Shown here in pieces: positions 48,047 to 56,905 of a stretch of 64,000 nt of DNA. Under the pieces are notes generated by a model. It had not been told where the DNA came from and searched no databases. It was given only the letters and a program-made list of their open reading frames with translations. The translations under genes and the position numbers were made by a program. The stretch comes from Phycisphaerales bacterium (GTDB lineage Bacteria; Planctomycetota; Phycisphaerae; Phycisphaerales; UBA1924). The DNA lies in assembly GCA_016742075.1 (NCBI GenBank), contig JACVCL010000001.1, positions 62,001 to 126,000 on the forward strand, in the 5' to 3' direction. Numbering within the stretch: the stretch's first letter is position 1; each line of letters starts with the position of its first letter.

Positions 48047-50197
48047 ATGAGCCTCACCATCACTCTTCCCGACGGCAGCAAAAAGTCCTTCCCCGGCCCG
48101 GTCTCGGGCTCGGAGGTGGCGCAGTCGATCGGCCAGCGTCTGGCCAAGGACGCCCTGGGCATCCGGGTCGACGGCCAGCTCCGCGACCTGACCGCCCGCA
48201 TCGACCGAGACGCGGCGGTGTCGATCGTCACCTACAAGAAGCGGGACGGCTCGGTGGATCCCGATGCGCTATTCCTCATGCGGCACTCGGCGGCACACGT
48301 GATGGCCGAGGCGATCCAACGCATCGTGCCGGGGGCGCAGCTGGTGTACGGCCCGCCCCTGGAAGACAAGTTCTACTACGACATCCGCTTCCCGGACGAT
48401 CGCCACCTGCGCGAGAGCGACTTCGCGGCGATCGAGGCCGAAATCGCGGGGATCCTGGGAGAGAACCGGGCGTTTACCCGCTACGAAGAGGCCCGCGACG
48501 CCTGCTTGGCCCGGCTCAAGCGCGAGGGGAACAAGTACAAGCTCGACAACGCCGAGCGGGCTCTGGCGGCCGACCCCGACGCCAAGCTCTCGTTCTACGC
48601 CACCGGAGAGCCGGGCAGGAACTGGGAGGACCTCTGCCGCGGCCCGCACGTGCCGAGCACCGGGCGGATCGGCGCGGTGAAGATCCTGTCGCTGGCCAGC
48701 AGCTACTGGCACGGGGACGAGAACTCGGACCGGCTGACCCGCGTGTACGGGACCGCGTTCGGTTCGCAGGCGGAGCTCGACGCGTACATCCGTCAGCGTG
48801 AGGAGGCGGCGGCGCGCGACCATCGGGTGATCGGGGCCCGCCTGCGGCTGTTCCACATCGACGAGACCGTCGGGCAGGGCCTGATCCTGTGGACCCCGGC
48901 GGGCTCGATCGTGCGCAAGGAGCTGCAGTCGTTCATCTCGGCCGAGCTGCGCAAGCAGGGGTACACCGAGGTATTCACCCCGCACATCGGGCGCCTCGAG
49001 CTGTACAAGACCTCGGGCCACTTCCCGTACTACAAGGACAAGCAGTTCACTCCCTTCCTCGAGCGTGAAGACCTCGACAGGCTCTCCTCCTCGGGCTGCA
49101 CCTGCGCCGAGATGGTCAACCGCGTCGAAGGCGTCAGCGCCCGCCTCGCGGCCGGCATTAACGAACGCACTGGTACCCAGACCATCACCCCCGACCGCAT
49201 CCTCCCCGATGATCAGCTCCTCGGCGGCTTCATGCTCAGACCCATGAACTGCCCCCACCACGCCAAGATCTTTGGCTCCGCCCCGCATTCCTACCGCGAC
49301 ATGCCGGTGCGACTGGCCGAGTTCGGCACTGTCTATCGCTGGGAACTCTCCGGCGAACTCAACGGCATGACCCGCGTGCGCGGCTTCACCCAGGACGACG
49401 CCCACCTGTTCTGTACCGAAGACCAGGTCCCAGCTGAGATCCAAGGCTGTCTCTCACTGGTCAAGACCGTTTTCGCGACCCTCGGAATAAAGGACTTCCG
49501 CGTCCGCGTCGGCTTGCGCGACCCGGACTCCGACAAGTACACTGGCAAGCGGGAGTCCTGGGACAAGGCCGAGCAGGCCTGCCGCGACGCCGCGCGTTCG
49601 CTGGGCGTCCCCTTCTCGGAGGAGCCCGGCGAGGCGGCGTTCTACGGGCCGAAGATCGACTTCGTGGTCAAGGATGTCATCGGCCGCGAGTGGCAGCTCG
49701 GCACGGTGCAGGTCGATTACAACATGGCGGATCGCTTCGACCTCTCGTACACCGGGCCCGACAACCGCCCGCACCGGCCGGTGGTGATCCACCGGGCACC
49801 GTTCGGCTCGATGGAGCGCTTCTGCGGCGTGCTCATCGAGCACTTCGCCGGTGCGTTCCCCACCTGGCTGGCGCCCGAGCAGGTGCGGGTGCTGCCGATC
49901 AGCGAGAAGACCAATGAGTACGCCCGGACGGTCGAGGACGCCCTTCGGGCGGCCGGGGTCCGCGTCAGCACCGATCTCGGCAACGACCGCATTCAGGGCA
50001 AGATCAAGGCGGCCACCGACTGGAAGATCCCGTACCTGCTCATCGTCGGGCCGCGGGACGCCGAGGGGCGCGCGGTGAGCCTGCGGGTGCGGGGCGTCGA
50101 GAAGGACGCAGGCAGCATGCCGCTCGATCAGTTCGTGGACCGGATCGGGCGAGAAATCGCCGAACGACGCGCCGAGTTGTCGGTCCTGACGCAGTGA
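48047..50197 (+). CDS. thrS: Threonyl-tRNA synthetase
   Basis: TGS-like N-terminus, RHSAAHVMAEAI, FMLRPMNCPHHAKIF, MTRVRGFTQDDAHLFCTEDQV, FFAGAFPTWLAPEQV-type C-terminal anticodon-binding domain. Confidence 0.96.
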   Translation: MSLTITLPDGSKKSFPGPVSGSEVAQSIGQRLAKDALGIRVDGQLRDLTARIDRDAAVSIVTYKKRDGSVDPDALFLMRHSAAHVMAEAIQRIVPGAQLVYGPPLEDKFYYDIRFPDDRHLRESDFAAIEAEIAGILGENRAFTRYEEARDACLARLKREGNKYKLDNAERALAADPDAKLSFYATGEPGRNWEDLCRGPHVPSTGRIGAVKILSLASSYWHGDENSDRLTRVYGTAFGSQAELDAYIRQREEAAARDHRVIGARLRLFHIDETVGQGLILWTPAGSIVRKELQSFISAELRKQGYTEVFTPHIGRLELYKTSGHFPYYKDKQFTPFLEREDLDRLSSSGCTCAEMVNRVEGVSARLAAGINERTGTQTITPDRILPDDQLLGGFMLRPMNCPHHAKIFGSAPHSYRDMPVRLAEFGTVYRWELSGELNGMTRVRGFTQDDAHLFCTEDQVPAEIQGCLSLVKTVFATLGIKDFRVRVGLRDPDSDKYTGKRESWDKAEQACRDAARSLGVPFSEEPGEAAFYGPKIDFVVKDVIGREWQLGTVQVDYNMADRFDLSYTGPDNRPHRPVVIHRAPFGSMERFCGVLIEHFAGAFPTWLAPEQVRVLPISEKTNEYARTVEDALRAAGVRVSTDLGNDRIQGKIKAATDWKIPYLLIVGPRDAEGRAVSLRVRGVEKDAGSMPLDQFVDRIGREIAERRAELSVLTQ

Positions 50198-50281
50198 CCG
50201 CCGCCATCAGCCGTGCCGCCCGGCCCCCCCGTTGGGCGTACGCACGCCAGACTCATCGGCAGCGAATGGCCGCTTTGGGCC

Positions 50282-50310
50282 TTGCTTTGGTGCCGATCTA
50301 CAGGTATGGT
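50282..50310 (+). promoter_or_regulatory. Candidate infC promoter
   Basis: TTGCTT-N17-TATGGT. Confidence 0.45.
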
Positions 50311-50330
50311 AAATGGTTGGGAGGGAGGGG

Positions 50331-50360
50331 CTGTGGTGTGCCCTCAGCGAGGGGCCACAG
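50331..50360 (+). promoter_or_regulatory. Nested hairpin in the presumptive infC leader
   Basis: CTGTGG-TGTG-[CCCTC-AGC-GAGGG]-G-CCACAG. Confidence 0.45.
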
Positions 50361-50591
50361 TGGTCTGATCGGAGAACGACCTTTGGCCGAAACACGCTCC
50401 GTCAACCCGGCGCTTCCCGTAAGGCTCCCCGGAGCCGCGAGAAGTGACTTGGCGGCCGCGAAGTTGCTCCGGTCATGACTCGTTTTCCGGGCAAGCTCTT
50501 CCCGATTCGGTCGATTCACTCCGGTCCGCCGCGGCGGCGCGGTGGTTGGTGAGTCTGGTGAGGTCCCCGTACCCGTTCCAGGAGCCCGAGT

Positions 50592-51338
50592 ATCAACAAG
50601 CGTCCCTTCCCAGGCCGTGACGGCCCCGTCGTCCGCAAGACCCGCGTCAACCACGAGATCCGGCTCACGCCGATCCGGCTGATCGATCAGAACAACGCCC
50701 AGGTGGGCGTGATCGAGACCCGCGACGCCCTGCGCATGGCGCAGGAGGCCGGCCTGGATCTGGTCGAGATCCAGCCCGAGGTCCGTCCGCCGGTCTGCAA
50801 GATCATGGACTACGGGAAGCACAAGTTCGAGCTCTCGAAGAAGGAGCGCTCGCAGCGGGCGGCCAGCAAGTCGGCCGAGATGAAGGAGGTCCGCCTCGGC
50901 CGATCGGCGAAGATCGACGAGCACGACGTGGACATCCGCGTCGATCAGGCGCGGCGCTTCATCATGGAGGGGCACCGTGTGCAGTTCGTCCAGAAGTTCA
51001 AGGGGCGAGAGCTGAGCCACAAGGACATCGGGTTCAACCGCCTCGACGAGATCGTCAAGGAGCTCGCGGACATCTCGAAGGTCGAGGTGCCGCCGAAGCT
51101 CTTCGGTAAACAGATCACGCTCATCCTGGCGCCCGACAAGGCGAAGATCGAAGCGGTAAAGGCTCGCGAGGCCCGGGCGGCCGCGACCACGGGCGGGCAG
51201 CCGGCCACGCCGCCGCCGGGCGTTTCCGAGGCTCCGGTTGCACCGGCGGCCCATCCCGCCGGGCCCGCTCCGGCACCGGCGGCGCCCGCCGCACAAGCCC
51301 CGTCGGCGCCGCGCCCCGCGACGGCTCCGCAGCGCTGA
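50592..51338 (+). CDS. infC: Translation initiation factor IF-3, apparent AUC start
   Basis: (I)NKRPFPGRDGPVVRKTRVNHEIRLTPIRLIDQNNAQVGVI... aligns with the IF3 N-terminal domain; PPVCKIMDYGKHKFELSKK; AGGAG SD 7 nt upstream of ATC; no ATG/GTG/TTG between the TGA at 50559 and ATC. Confidence 0.88.
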   Translation: MNKRPFPGRDGPVVRKTRVNHEIRLTPIRLIDQNNAQVGVIETRDALRMAQEAGLDLVEIQPEVRPPVCKIMDYGKHKFELSKKERSQRAASKSAEMKEVRLGRSAKIDEHDVDIRVDQARRFIMEGHRVQFVQKFKGRELSHKDIGFNRLDEIVKELADISKVEVPPKLFGKQITLILAPDKAKIEAVKAREARAAATTGGQPATPPPGVSEAPVAPAAHPAGPAPAPAAPAAQAPSAPRPATAPQR

Positions 51339-51376
51339 ACCCGTCTCGCCGCACGGCCTTATCACCCAAATTCCCG

Positions 51377-51407
51377 AACGCCGCCTGCAACCCGCCGGCG
51401 GCGTTTT
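51377..51407 (+). terminator. Rho-independent terminator after infC
   Basis: AACGCCGCC ... GGCGGCGTT followed by TT. Confidence 0.65.
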
Positions 51408-51635
51408 CGTTCAATGACGGCTGGTCCGGCGGGGCGGGCTCCGCTTATCCGACGCGGGACATGTCCCGGCCGAGACTGGGGGCGTCACGCCAACCGGCGG
51501 GGCGAAACCGCGGGAGAGCACTCCCGAACAACCCGGCGGCCCGTGACGGACGCCGCGTTCTCTCGCGTCTCCCGGTGTCGGGCCGATACGTCCCTCCGGC
51601 CGCGGCTGAGTCGGCAGATTCCCGAGCACACCTCT

Positions 51636-52391
51636 ATGGCACGGATCGCTCTCATCTCGGACATCCACGGCAACCGCGAGGCGCTCGCGGCGGTGGTCGA
51701 TGAGATCCGGGATCTGTGTCTCGACCACGTCGCCTGCCTTGGGGACATCGTGGGTTACGGCCCCGACCCGGAGTGGTGCGTGGAGACGGTCCACGAGCTC
51801 TGCGACGTGGCCGTGCTGGGGAACCATGACGAGGCGTTGATTCTCGACACCTCCGCGTCGCCCCTCGGAACCCGGGCGCGTCCGGGTGTTGAGTTTGCGC
51901 GTCAGCGGCTGGACCCCTGGCATCTTTCGGTGCTGCGCTCGCTTCCCTACCGGGCGGAGATCGCCGGGGTGTCGCTGGCGCACGGGTGCTTCAGCGCCCG
52001 CCGGTTCAGCTACCTCTACACGCCCGAGGCCGCCGCCCGGAGCTTCGAGCACCTGCGGACCCATCTCGGCGTGGTCGGGCACACGCACCTGCCGAGCGTG
52101 TTCACGCAGGAGGCCGCGCGACCCGAAGGCAGGCCCGGCCCCGCGCGGGCTTACCCGGTGGTCGGCTCGGTGGTGGTGGCCCTGCCGGACGACCGGCGGA
52201 TGATCCTGAACCCGGGCGCGGTCGGCCAGCCACGGGATCGGGATCCGCGGGCCTCCTGGGCGATCCTCGATACCGAGCGGCTGACCTTCGAAGTTCGCCG
52301 TTCCGCGTACGACCTCGACGCGACGACGTGGAAGATCCGCGAACTCGGCCTGCCCGAGTTCCACGGCGAGCGTCTGCGCGTCGGGGCGTGA
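51636..52391 (+). CDS. Metallophosphoesterase (YfcE-like)
   Basis: IALISDIHGNREALAAVVDEI, CLGDIVGYGPDP, LGNHDEAL, VVGHTHLPSVF, ILNPGAVGQPRDRDPRASWAI. Confidence 0.92.
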   Translation: MARIALISDIHGNREALAAVVDEIRDLCLDHVACLGDIVGYGPDPEWCVETVHELCDVAVLGNHDEALILDTSASPLGTRARPGVEFARQRLDPWHLSVLRSLPYRAEIAGVSLAHGCFSARRFSYLYTPEAAARSFEHLRTHLGVVGHTHLPSVFTQEAARPEGRPGPARAYPVVGSVVVALPDDRRMILNPGAVGQPRDRDPRASWAILDTERLTFEVRRSAYDLDATTWKIRELGLPEFHGERLRVGA

Positions 52392-52437
52392 GCCCCGCTC
52401 CCCGCGCGGCATGTCATCGTCCGGCCCCCGGCTCGCC

Positions 52438-54024
52438 TCAGATGCGGATGCGCTTCCAGCGCCCCCACCAGAAGGCCAGGCCGAACAGGAACGCCCGGAC
52501 GTAGAGCTCAGCGCAGAGGCCCATCCAGAATCCGACGAGCGGATCGAAGCCCATGCGTTGGAGCGGTCCGCCGAGCGGATTTCGGATGATCCAGTCGTCG
52601 GTGATGCGCATGTCGACGCCGCAGCAGATCCACGCCAACGGGAAACGGATCAGGAATGTGCTGACGATCGTGATAATCATCGCCGAGAGCGTGTCGCCGG
52701 CGCCGCGGAGCGCCCCGCGCAGAACCGTCGCGAGCGCGAAGGGCACCTGGGCCGATCCGCACACGATGAGCAGCTGGGGGACCAGGTGCAGGTGGACGTC
52801 CTGAGAGCTCAGCAGCCCGGAGATCGGCCTCGGGGCGAGCATGAAGACCAGGCCAAACACGCCCATGATGAGCATGCCTATCGTCGCGCACCGCAGGGCG
52901 GCCCGCTGCGCCAGCGCCACGGACCCGGCGCCGAGGTACTGGCCGGTGAGCGTCGCGGCGGCCAGGGCCATCGCGAAGCCGGGGAGGAAGCTGAACGCCT
53001 CGATCCGCACCGCGATAATGTGGGCGCCGTAGAGGCCTTCGGCGCCCATCCACCCGACCATCAGGATCGTCAGGAAGTTCCCGAACCACATGCCGAAGGT
53101 TTCGCCGAAGTTCGGAACGGCGACGGCGAGGAGGCGGCGGATGGTGTGCCAGTGCGGCGCCATCCTTCGGGCTCGCAGCCTCAGGCCGTGCGTGCCGCGC
53201 ACGAGGATGACGAGCAGCGCCGATGCGGCCGTCGCCCAGGCGCAGACGGTGCCGATGGCGAGCCCCTTCACGCCAAGATCGAGCGAAAGCGGGTTGTGGA
53301 TGAGCACGTGCCGGGTGGCGCGGCCCGCCGCGTCGACACTGCTCCAGGTGATGTCGACCCCGGACAGCAGGAAGCTGACGACGATGTTCACCACGTTCGC
53401 CGCCGCGAGCGTGAGCATCGGCCGCACGGCGTCTCCCGCGCCGCGGATGGCGCAGATCGAGGCCTCCATGAACGTCAGCAGGGGCACCCCGGCCGCGGCG
53501 ATGCGCAGGTAGAGAATCGCTTCAGCGCGGGCGTGACCCTTGAGCTTCATGAGATCGGCGAACAGCGGCGCCGCCGCGAAGAGCGTCGCGGCGAAGAACA
53601 GCCCCCCCACGATCGCCAGCAGGGTGCACTGGCCGACCGCCGCGTTGGCGACGCCCAGACGGTTGCGGCCCACGGCGCGCGACACCATGGCCGTGGCCGC
53701 CACGCCGATGGCCAGAGCGAGGTTCGCGGCGAACCACACCACGTACGCCGCCGCCCCCACGCCGTCGGCGGCGTCGACCGACAGCCCGGTTGCCAGGATG
53801 GTGGCGACGAGGCCCACCGAGGCATCGAGAAAGCTGGTGATGAGGACCGGCCATGACAGGGCGCCGATCGCCGCCCACATGGTCTTGCCGGCGAGCTTGC
53901 CGCCGCGGATGCGGCCGACGTCGGCGTCTTCCATGACGCCGGCCGAGCGGTCGATCTCGGCGATCTGGCCGGTCAGCTCGGCAAGATCGGTGTCCGGGAT
54001 TTCGACGGTGCGACGGGTCGCCAC
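52438..54024 (-). CDS. MATE family efflux transporter
   Basis: 12-TM pattern; repeated MATE-like segments (SWPVLITSFLDASVGLVATILATGL; AVPNFGETFGMWFGNFLTILMVGWMG). Confidence 0.85.
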   Translation of the reverse strand: MATRRTVEIPDTDLAELTGQIAEIDRSAGVMEDADVGRIRGGKLAGKTMWAAIGALSWPVLITSFLDASVGLVATILATGLSVDAADGVGAAAYVVWFAANLALAIGVAATAMVSRAVGRNRLGVANAAVGQCTLLAIVGGLFFAATLFAAAPLFADLMKLKGHARAEAILYLRIAAAGVPLLTFMEASICAIRGAGDAVRPMLTLAAANVVNIVVSFLLSGVDITWSSVDAAGRATRHVLIHNPLSLDLGVKGLAIGTVCAWATAASALLVILVRGTHGLRLRARRMAPHWHTIRRLLAVAVPNFGETFGMWFGNFLTILMVGWMGAEGLYGAHIIAVRIEAFSFLPGFAMALAAATLTGQYLGAGSVALAQRAALRCATIGMLIMGVFGLVFMLAPRPISGLLSSQDVHLHLVPQLLIVCGSAQVPFALATVLRGALRGAGDTLSAMIITIVSTFLIRFPLAWICCGVDMRITDDWIIRNPLGGPLQRMGFDPLVGFWMGLCAELYVRAFLFGLAFWWGRWKRIRI

Positions 54025-54069
54025 TGGACGGAGAGGGTAGCACCCCGCCGACGGCCCGGGATGCCGGCG

Positions 54070-55287
54070 CTACCGCAGTTTCAGCGTGGCCAGCGCCCCG
54101 GCGACGAGCACGATCGTCAGGATCCAGAACCGCGCAACGATCTTTGTTTCGGGCCACCCGCCCATGTGCAGATGCCAGTGGTACGGCGCGCAGCGGAACA
54201 CCCGGCGGCCCTCTCCGTACCGTCGGCGCGTGTACTTGAAGACGCCGACCTGCAGCACGACGCTGGTGATCTCCAGCAGGAACACGCCCGCCATGATCAG
54301 CAGAACGTACTCCTGACGGATGACCACCGCGATGTAGCCCAGCAGCGCACCGATGGACAGCGAGCCGGTGTCGCCCATGAACACCGCGGCCGGGGAGGCG
54401 TTCCACCACAGAAAGCCCAGGCACGCCCCGCCAAGGGCCGCCGCCAGAACCGACAACTCTCCGGCGGCCGGGACATAGGGCACGAGCAGGTCGCCCGCCC
54501 ACTCCTCGCTCCCGGCGACGAAGCAGAGCGCGACCAGACCGATGGACACGATGGCCGCGCAGCCCGAGGCCAGGCCGTCCATGCCGTCGGTGATGTTGAC
54601 GGCGTTGGACATCCCGGCGGTCATGAGCACCATCAGGATGATGAAGGGGATCACGCCGAGGTAGACCAGGTGCGGGCTGGCGGGGAAGGGCGCCGGCGGC
54701 CGGCCGGTGTCGTAGGTCTTCTGGAAGGGCAGGTTGAGCACGTGGGCCATCCGGTTCAGGCTCTCGGCGTGCTGCTCCATGCCCTGCCCGCCCGCCCGGT
54801 AGACGAACCAGCCGATCAGGGTGGCGATGCCGAGCTGGAACACCAGCTTCTCCCACGAGTAGAAGCCCTGCCGGGCCGACTTGTCGCGGGAGGCCCCTGT
54901 GAGCTTCAGCCAGTCATCGACGCCGCCGATGGCGGCGAAGCACATGAGCACGATGAGGCCCGCCTGCACGTAGCTGTTGCGGAGGTCGCCCAGCAGAACC
55001 ACCGCCGCGGCGATCGAACCGCAGATGAGCAGGCCGCCCATCGTGGGGGTGTTGGCCTTGGTCTTCAGGGCCGCGTCGAGGGCGGCCACGTCGAACTTGG
55101 CCTGATCACCGATCTTCTTGGCGGCCAGCCAGCGGATGACCCGCCGCCCGAAGACGAGCACCAGCGCGAACGCCACCACGCCGGCGCCGAACGCCCGGAA
55201 GCCCACCTGGTCCATGACCATGAAGGGGCGGTGCAGCTCGTGCTGCCTCAGCCATTCCCGTGTCAATTCCCAGAGGGCGTACAGCAT
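54070..55287 (-). CDS. mraY: Phospho-N-acetylmuramoyl-pentapeptide-transferase
   Basis: KANTPTMGGLLI, DDWLKL, NAVNITDGMDGLASG, FMGDTGSLSIGALLGYIAV, PYHWHLHMGGWPETKIVARFWIL. Confidence 0.96.
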   Translation of the reverse strand: MLYALWELTREWLRQHELHRPFMVMDQVGFRAFGAGVVAFALVLVFGRRVIRWLAAKKIGDQAKFDVAALDAALKTKANTPTMGGLLICGSIAAAVVLLGDLRNSYVQAGLIVLMCFAAIGGVDDWLKLTGASRDKSARQGFYSWEKLVFQLGIATLIGWFVYRAGGQGMEQHAESLNRMAHVLNLPFQKTYDTGRPPAPFPASPHLVYLGVIPFIILMVLMTAGMSNAVNITDGMDGLASGCAAIVSIGLVALCFVAGSEEWAGDLLVPYVPAAGELSVLAAALGGACLGFLWWNASPAAVFMGDTGSLSIGALLGYIAVVIRQEYVLLIMAGVFLLEITSVVLQVGVFKYTRRRYGEGRRVFRCAPYHWHLHMGGWPETKIVARFWILTIVLVAGALATLKLR

Positions 55288-55378
55288 CGTCGGTCGGGGG
55301 ACGCTCCGGTCCGGGGCCGTGGTCGCGGCGCCGGGCCCCAGATTCGTCGGTCAGGGGGTAGGCCGGGCATGAACCTGG

Positions 55379-56905
55379 CTAGCCGCAGCGCCCCCCGCCT
55401 TTCGGCGCCGCGGAGGGGCGGCCGCCGAGCTTGGGTTCGGCTTGCGACGCCGCGCTCAGCCGGGCCAGCGCCTGCTCGACGCGCTCCAGCCCCATGCCTC
55501 GGGAAGCCTTCAGCAGGACGCAGTCGCCCGGCAGCAGACGGCCGACCAGATCGTCGAGGCGCGGGGCGGTCAGCTCGGGGATCAGCAGGGTCTCGGAGGC
55601 GCCGGACCGGCCCTCCTCGCCCAGGTACCGGGCGGCCGGCCCGATGGCGACGAGCCAGTCGGCACGCCCGGCGATCCCGTCGGCGATCGCCCGCCCAACC
55701 TCTCGGTGCACCCGCTCGGACTCGGCCCCCATTTCCAGCATGTCGCCGAGGATGAGCACCTTGCGGTTCGCCGACGCCCGGCCGCCGACGATCTCGGCGA
55801 AGGTCCGCAGCGAGGCGAGCATCGACTCGGGGCTGGCGTTGTAGGCGTCGTTGTACAGCTCGACGTCCCCCCGGCGGCCCGCGGCGGTCAGCGGGTAGAC
55901 GCGCCGCTGCATCCGCATCTCGGGCGCCGGGGCGCGCCGCAGCCCCTCGCGGATCGCCTCGTCGTCGAGGCCGCAGCGGCGCCCGACGGCGATGGCCGCG
56001 ATGGCGTTGGTCGCGTTGTGCGTGCCGACGAGCGGCACTTCGTAGGTCTGCCGCCCGTTGACGGTGAACCGGAGCCCCAGTTGCCCGCCGCCGAGGTCGG
56101 CGTGATCGACCGCGGTCAGCCGCAGATCCGCAGATTCACTGCGGCCGAACGTGATCAGGGGGACCTGGTGGGCCCTGAGCGCCTCGGGCAGATGCGGAGA
56201 ATCCGCGGTCACGACCGCCACGCCGCCCGGACGGACCCCCGACAGCAGCGAAGCCTTCTCGCGGGCGATGCCCGCGATGCCGCCGTGATCGACGAAGGCC
56301 TCGATGTGCGCACGCCCGATGAGCGTGATCACCGCGATGTCGGGCCTGCTGATCTCGGCGAGGGGCGCGATCTCGCCCGGGGCGTTCATGCCCACCTCGC
56401 ACACGAGGTACTGATCGCCGGGCCTGGCCCGCAGGACCGTGATGGGCACCCCGATGATGTTGTTGAAGCTCTTCACCGAAGCGGAGCCACGGAGCCGGGT
56501 GCGGAGCACGCTGTCGATCAGCCGGACCGTGGTCGTCTTCCCGGCCGAGCCGGTGACCGCCACCACGCGGCAGCCCTCCAGCGACTGGCGATACGCCGTG
56601 CCGAGGCGCACGAGCGCCGCGAGGGTGTCGGGCACGAGCAGCACCGGGGTCTGGCCCGCCGCAAGCCCGGGTGTCACGGCCGAGCGTTCGGAGACGATGA
56701 GCAGCCCGGCCCCGGCGGCGGCGGCCTGCGCCAGGAACGCGTGGCCGTCGTACCTGGCGCCCTTCAGCGCGAGAAAGGCCTGGCCAGCCTTCAGCTCGCG
56801 CGTGTCGGTTGACAGGCCGGCGATCCCGCCCTCCGGGGCGGCGGGACGCACGATCCACGCGCCCCCGGCGGCCGTGCGGACACCTTCGTAGGTCCAGAAC
56901 GTCAC
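55379..56905 (-). CDS. murF: UDP-N-acetylmuramoyl-tripeptide--D-alanyl-D-alanine ligase
   Basis: STDTRELKAGQAFLALKGARYDGHAF, VAVTGSAGKTTTVRLI, EVGMNAPGEI, YNDAYNASPESMLASL, LGDMLEMG. Confidence 0.94.
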   Translation of the reverse strand: MTFWTYEGVRTAAGGAWIVRPAAPEGGIAGLSTDTRELKAGQAFLALKGARYDGHAFLAQAAAAGAGLLIVSERSAVTPGLAAGQTPVLLVPDTLAALVRLGTAYRQSLEGCRVVAVTGSAGKTTTVRLIDSVLRTRLRGSASVKSFNNIIGVPITVLRARPGDQYLVCEVGMNAPGEIAPLAEISRPDIAVITLIGRAHIEAFVDHGGIAGIAREKASLLSGVRPGGVAVVTADSPHLPEALRAHQVPLITFGRSESADLRLTAVDHADLGGGQLGLRFTVNGRQTYEVPLVGTHNATNAIAAIAVGRRCGLDDEAIREGLRRAPAPEMRMQRRVYPLTAAGRRGDVELYNDAYNASPESMLASLRTFAEIVGGRASANRKVLILGDMLEMGAESERVHREVGRAIADGIAGRADWLVAIGPAARYLGEEGRSGASETLLIPELTAPRLDDLVGRLLPGDCVLLKASRGMGLERVEQALARLSAASQAEPKLGGRPSAAPKGGGRCG

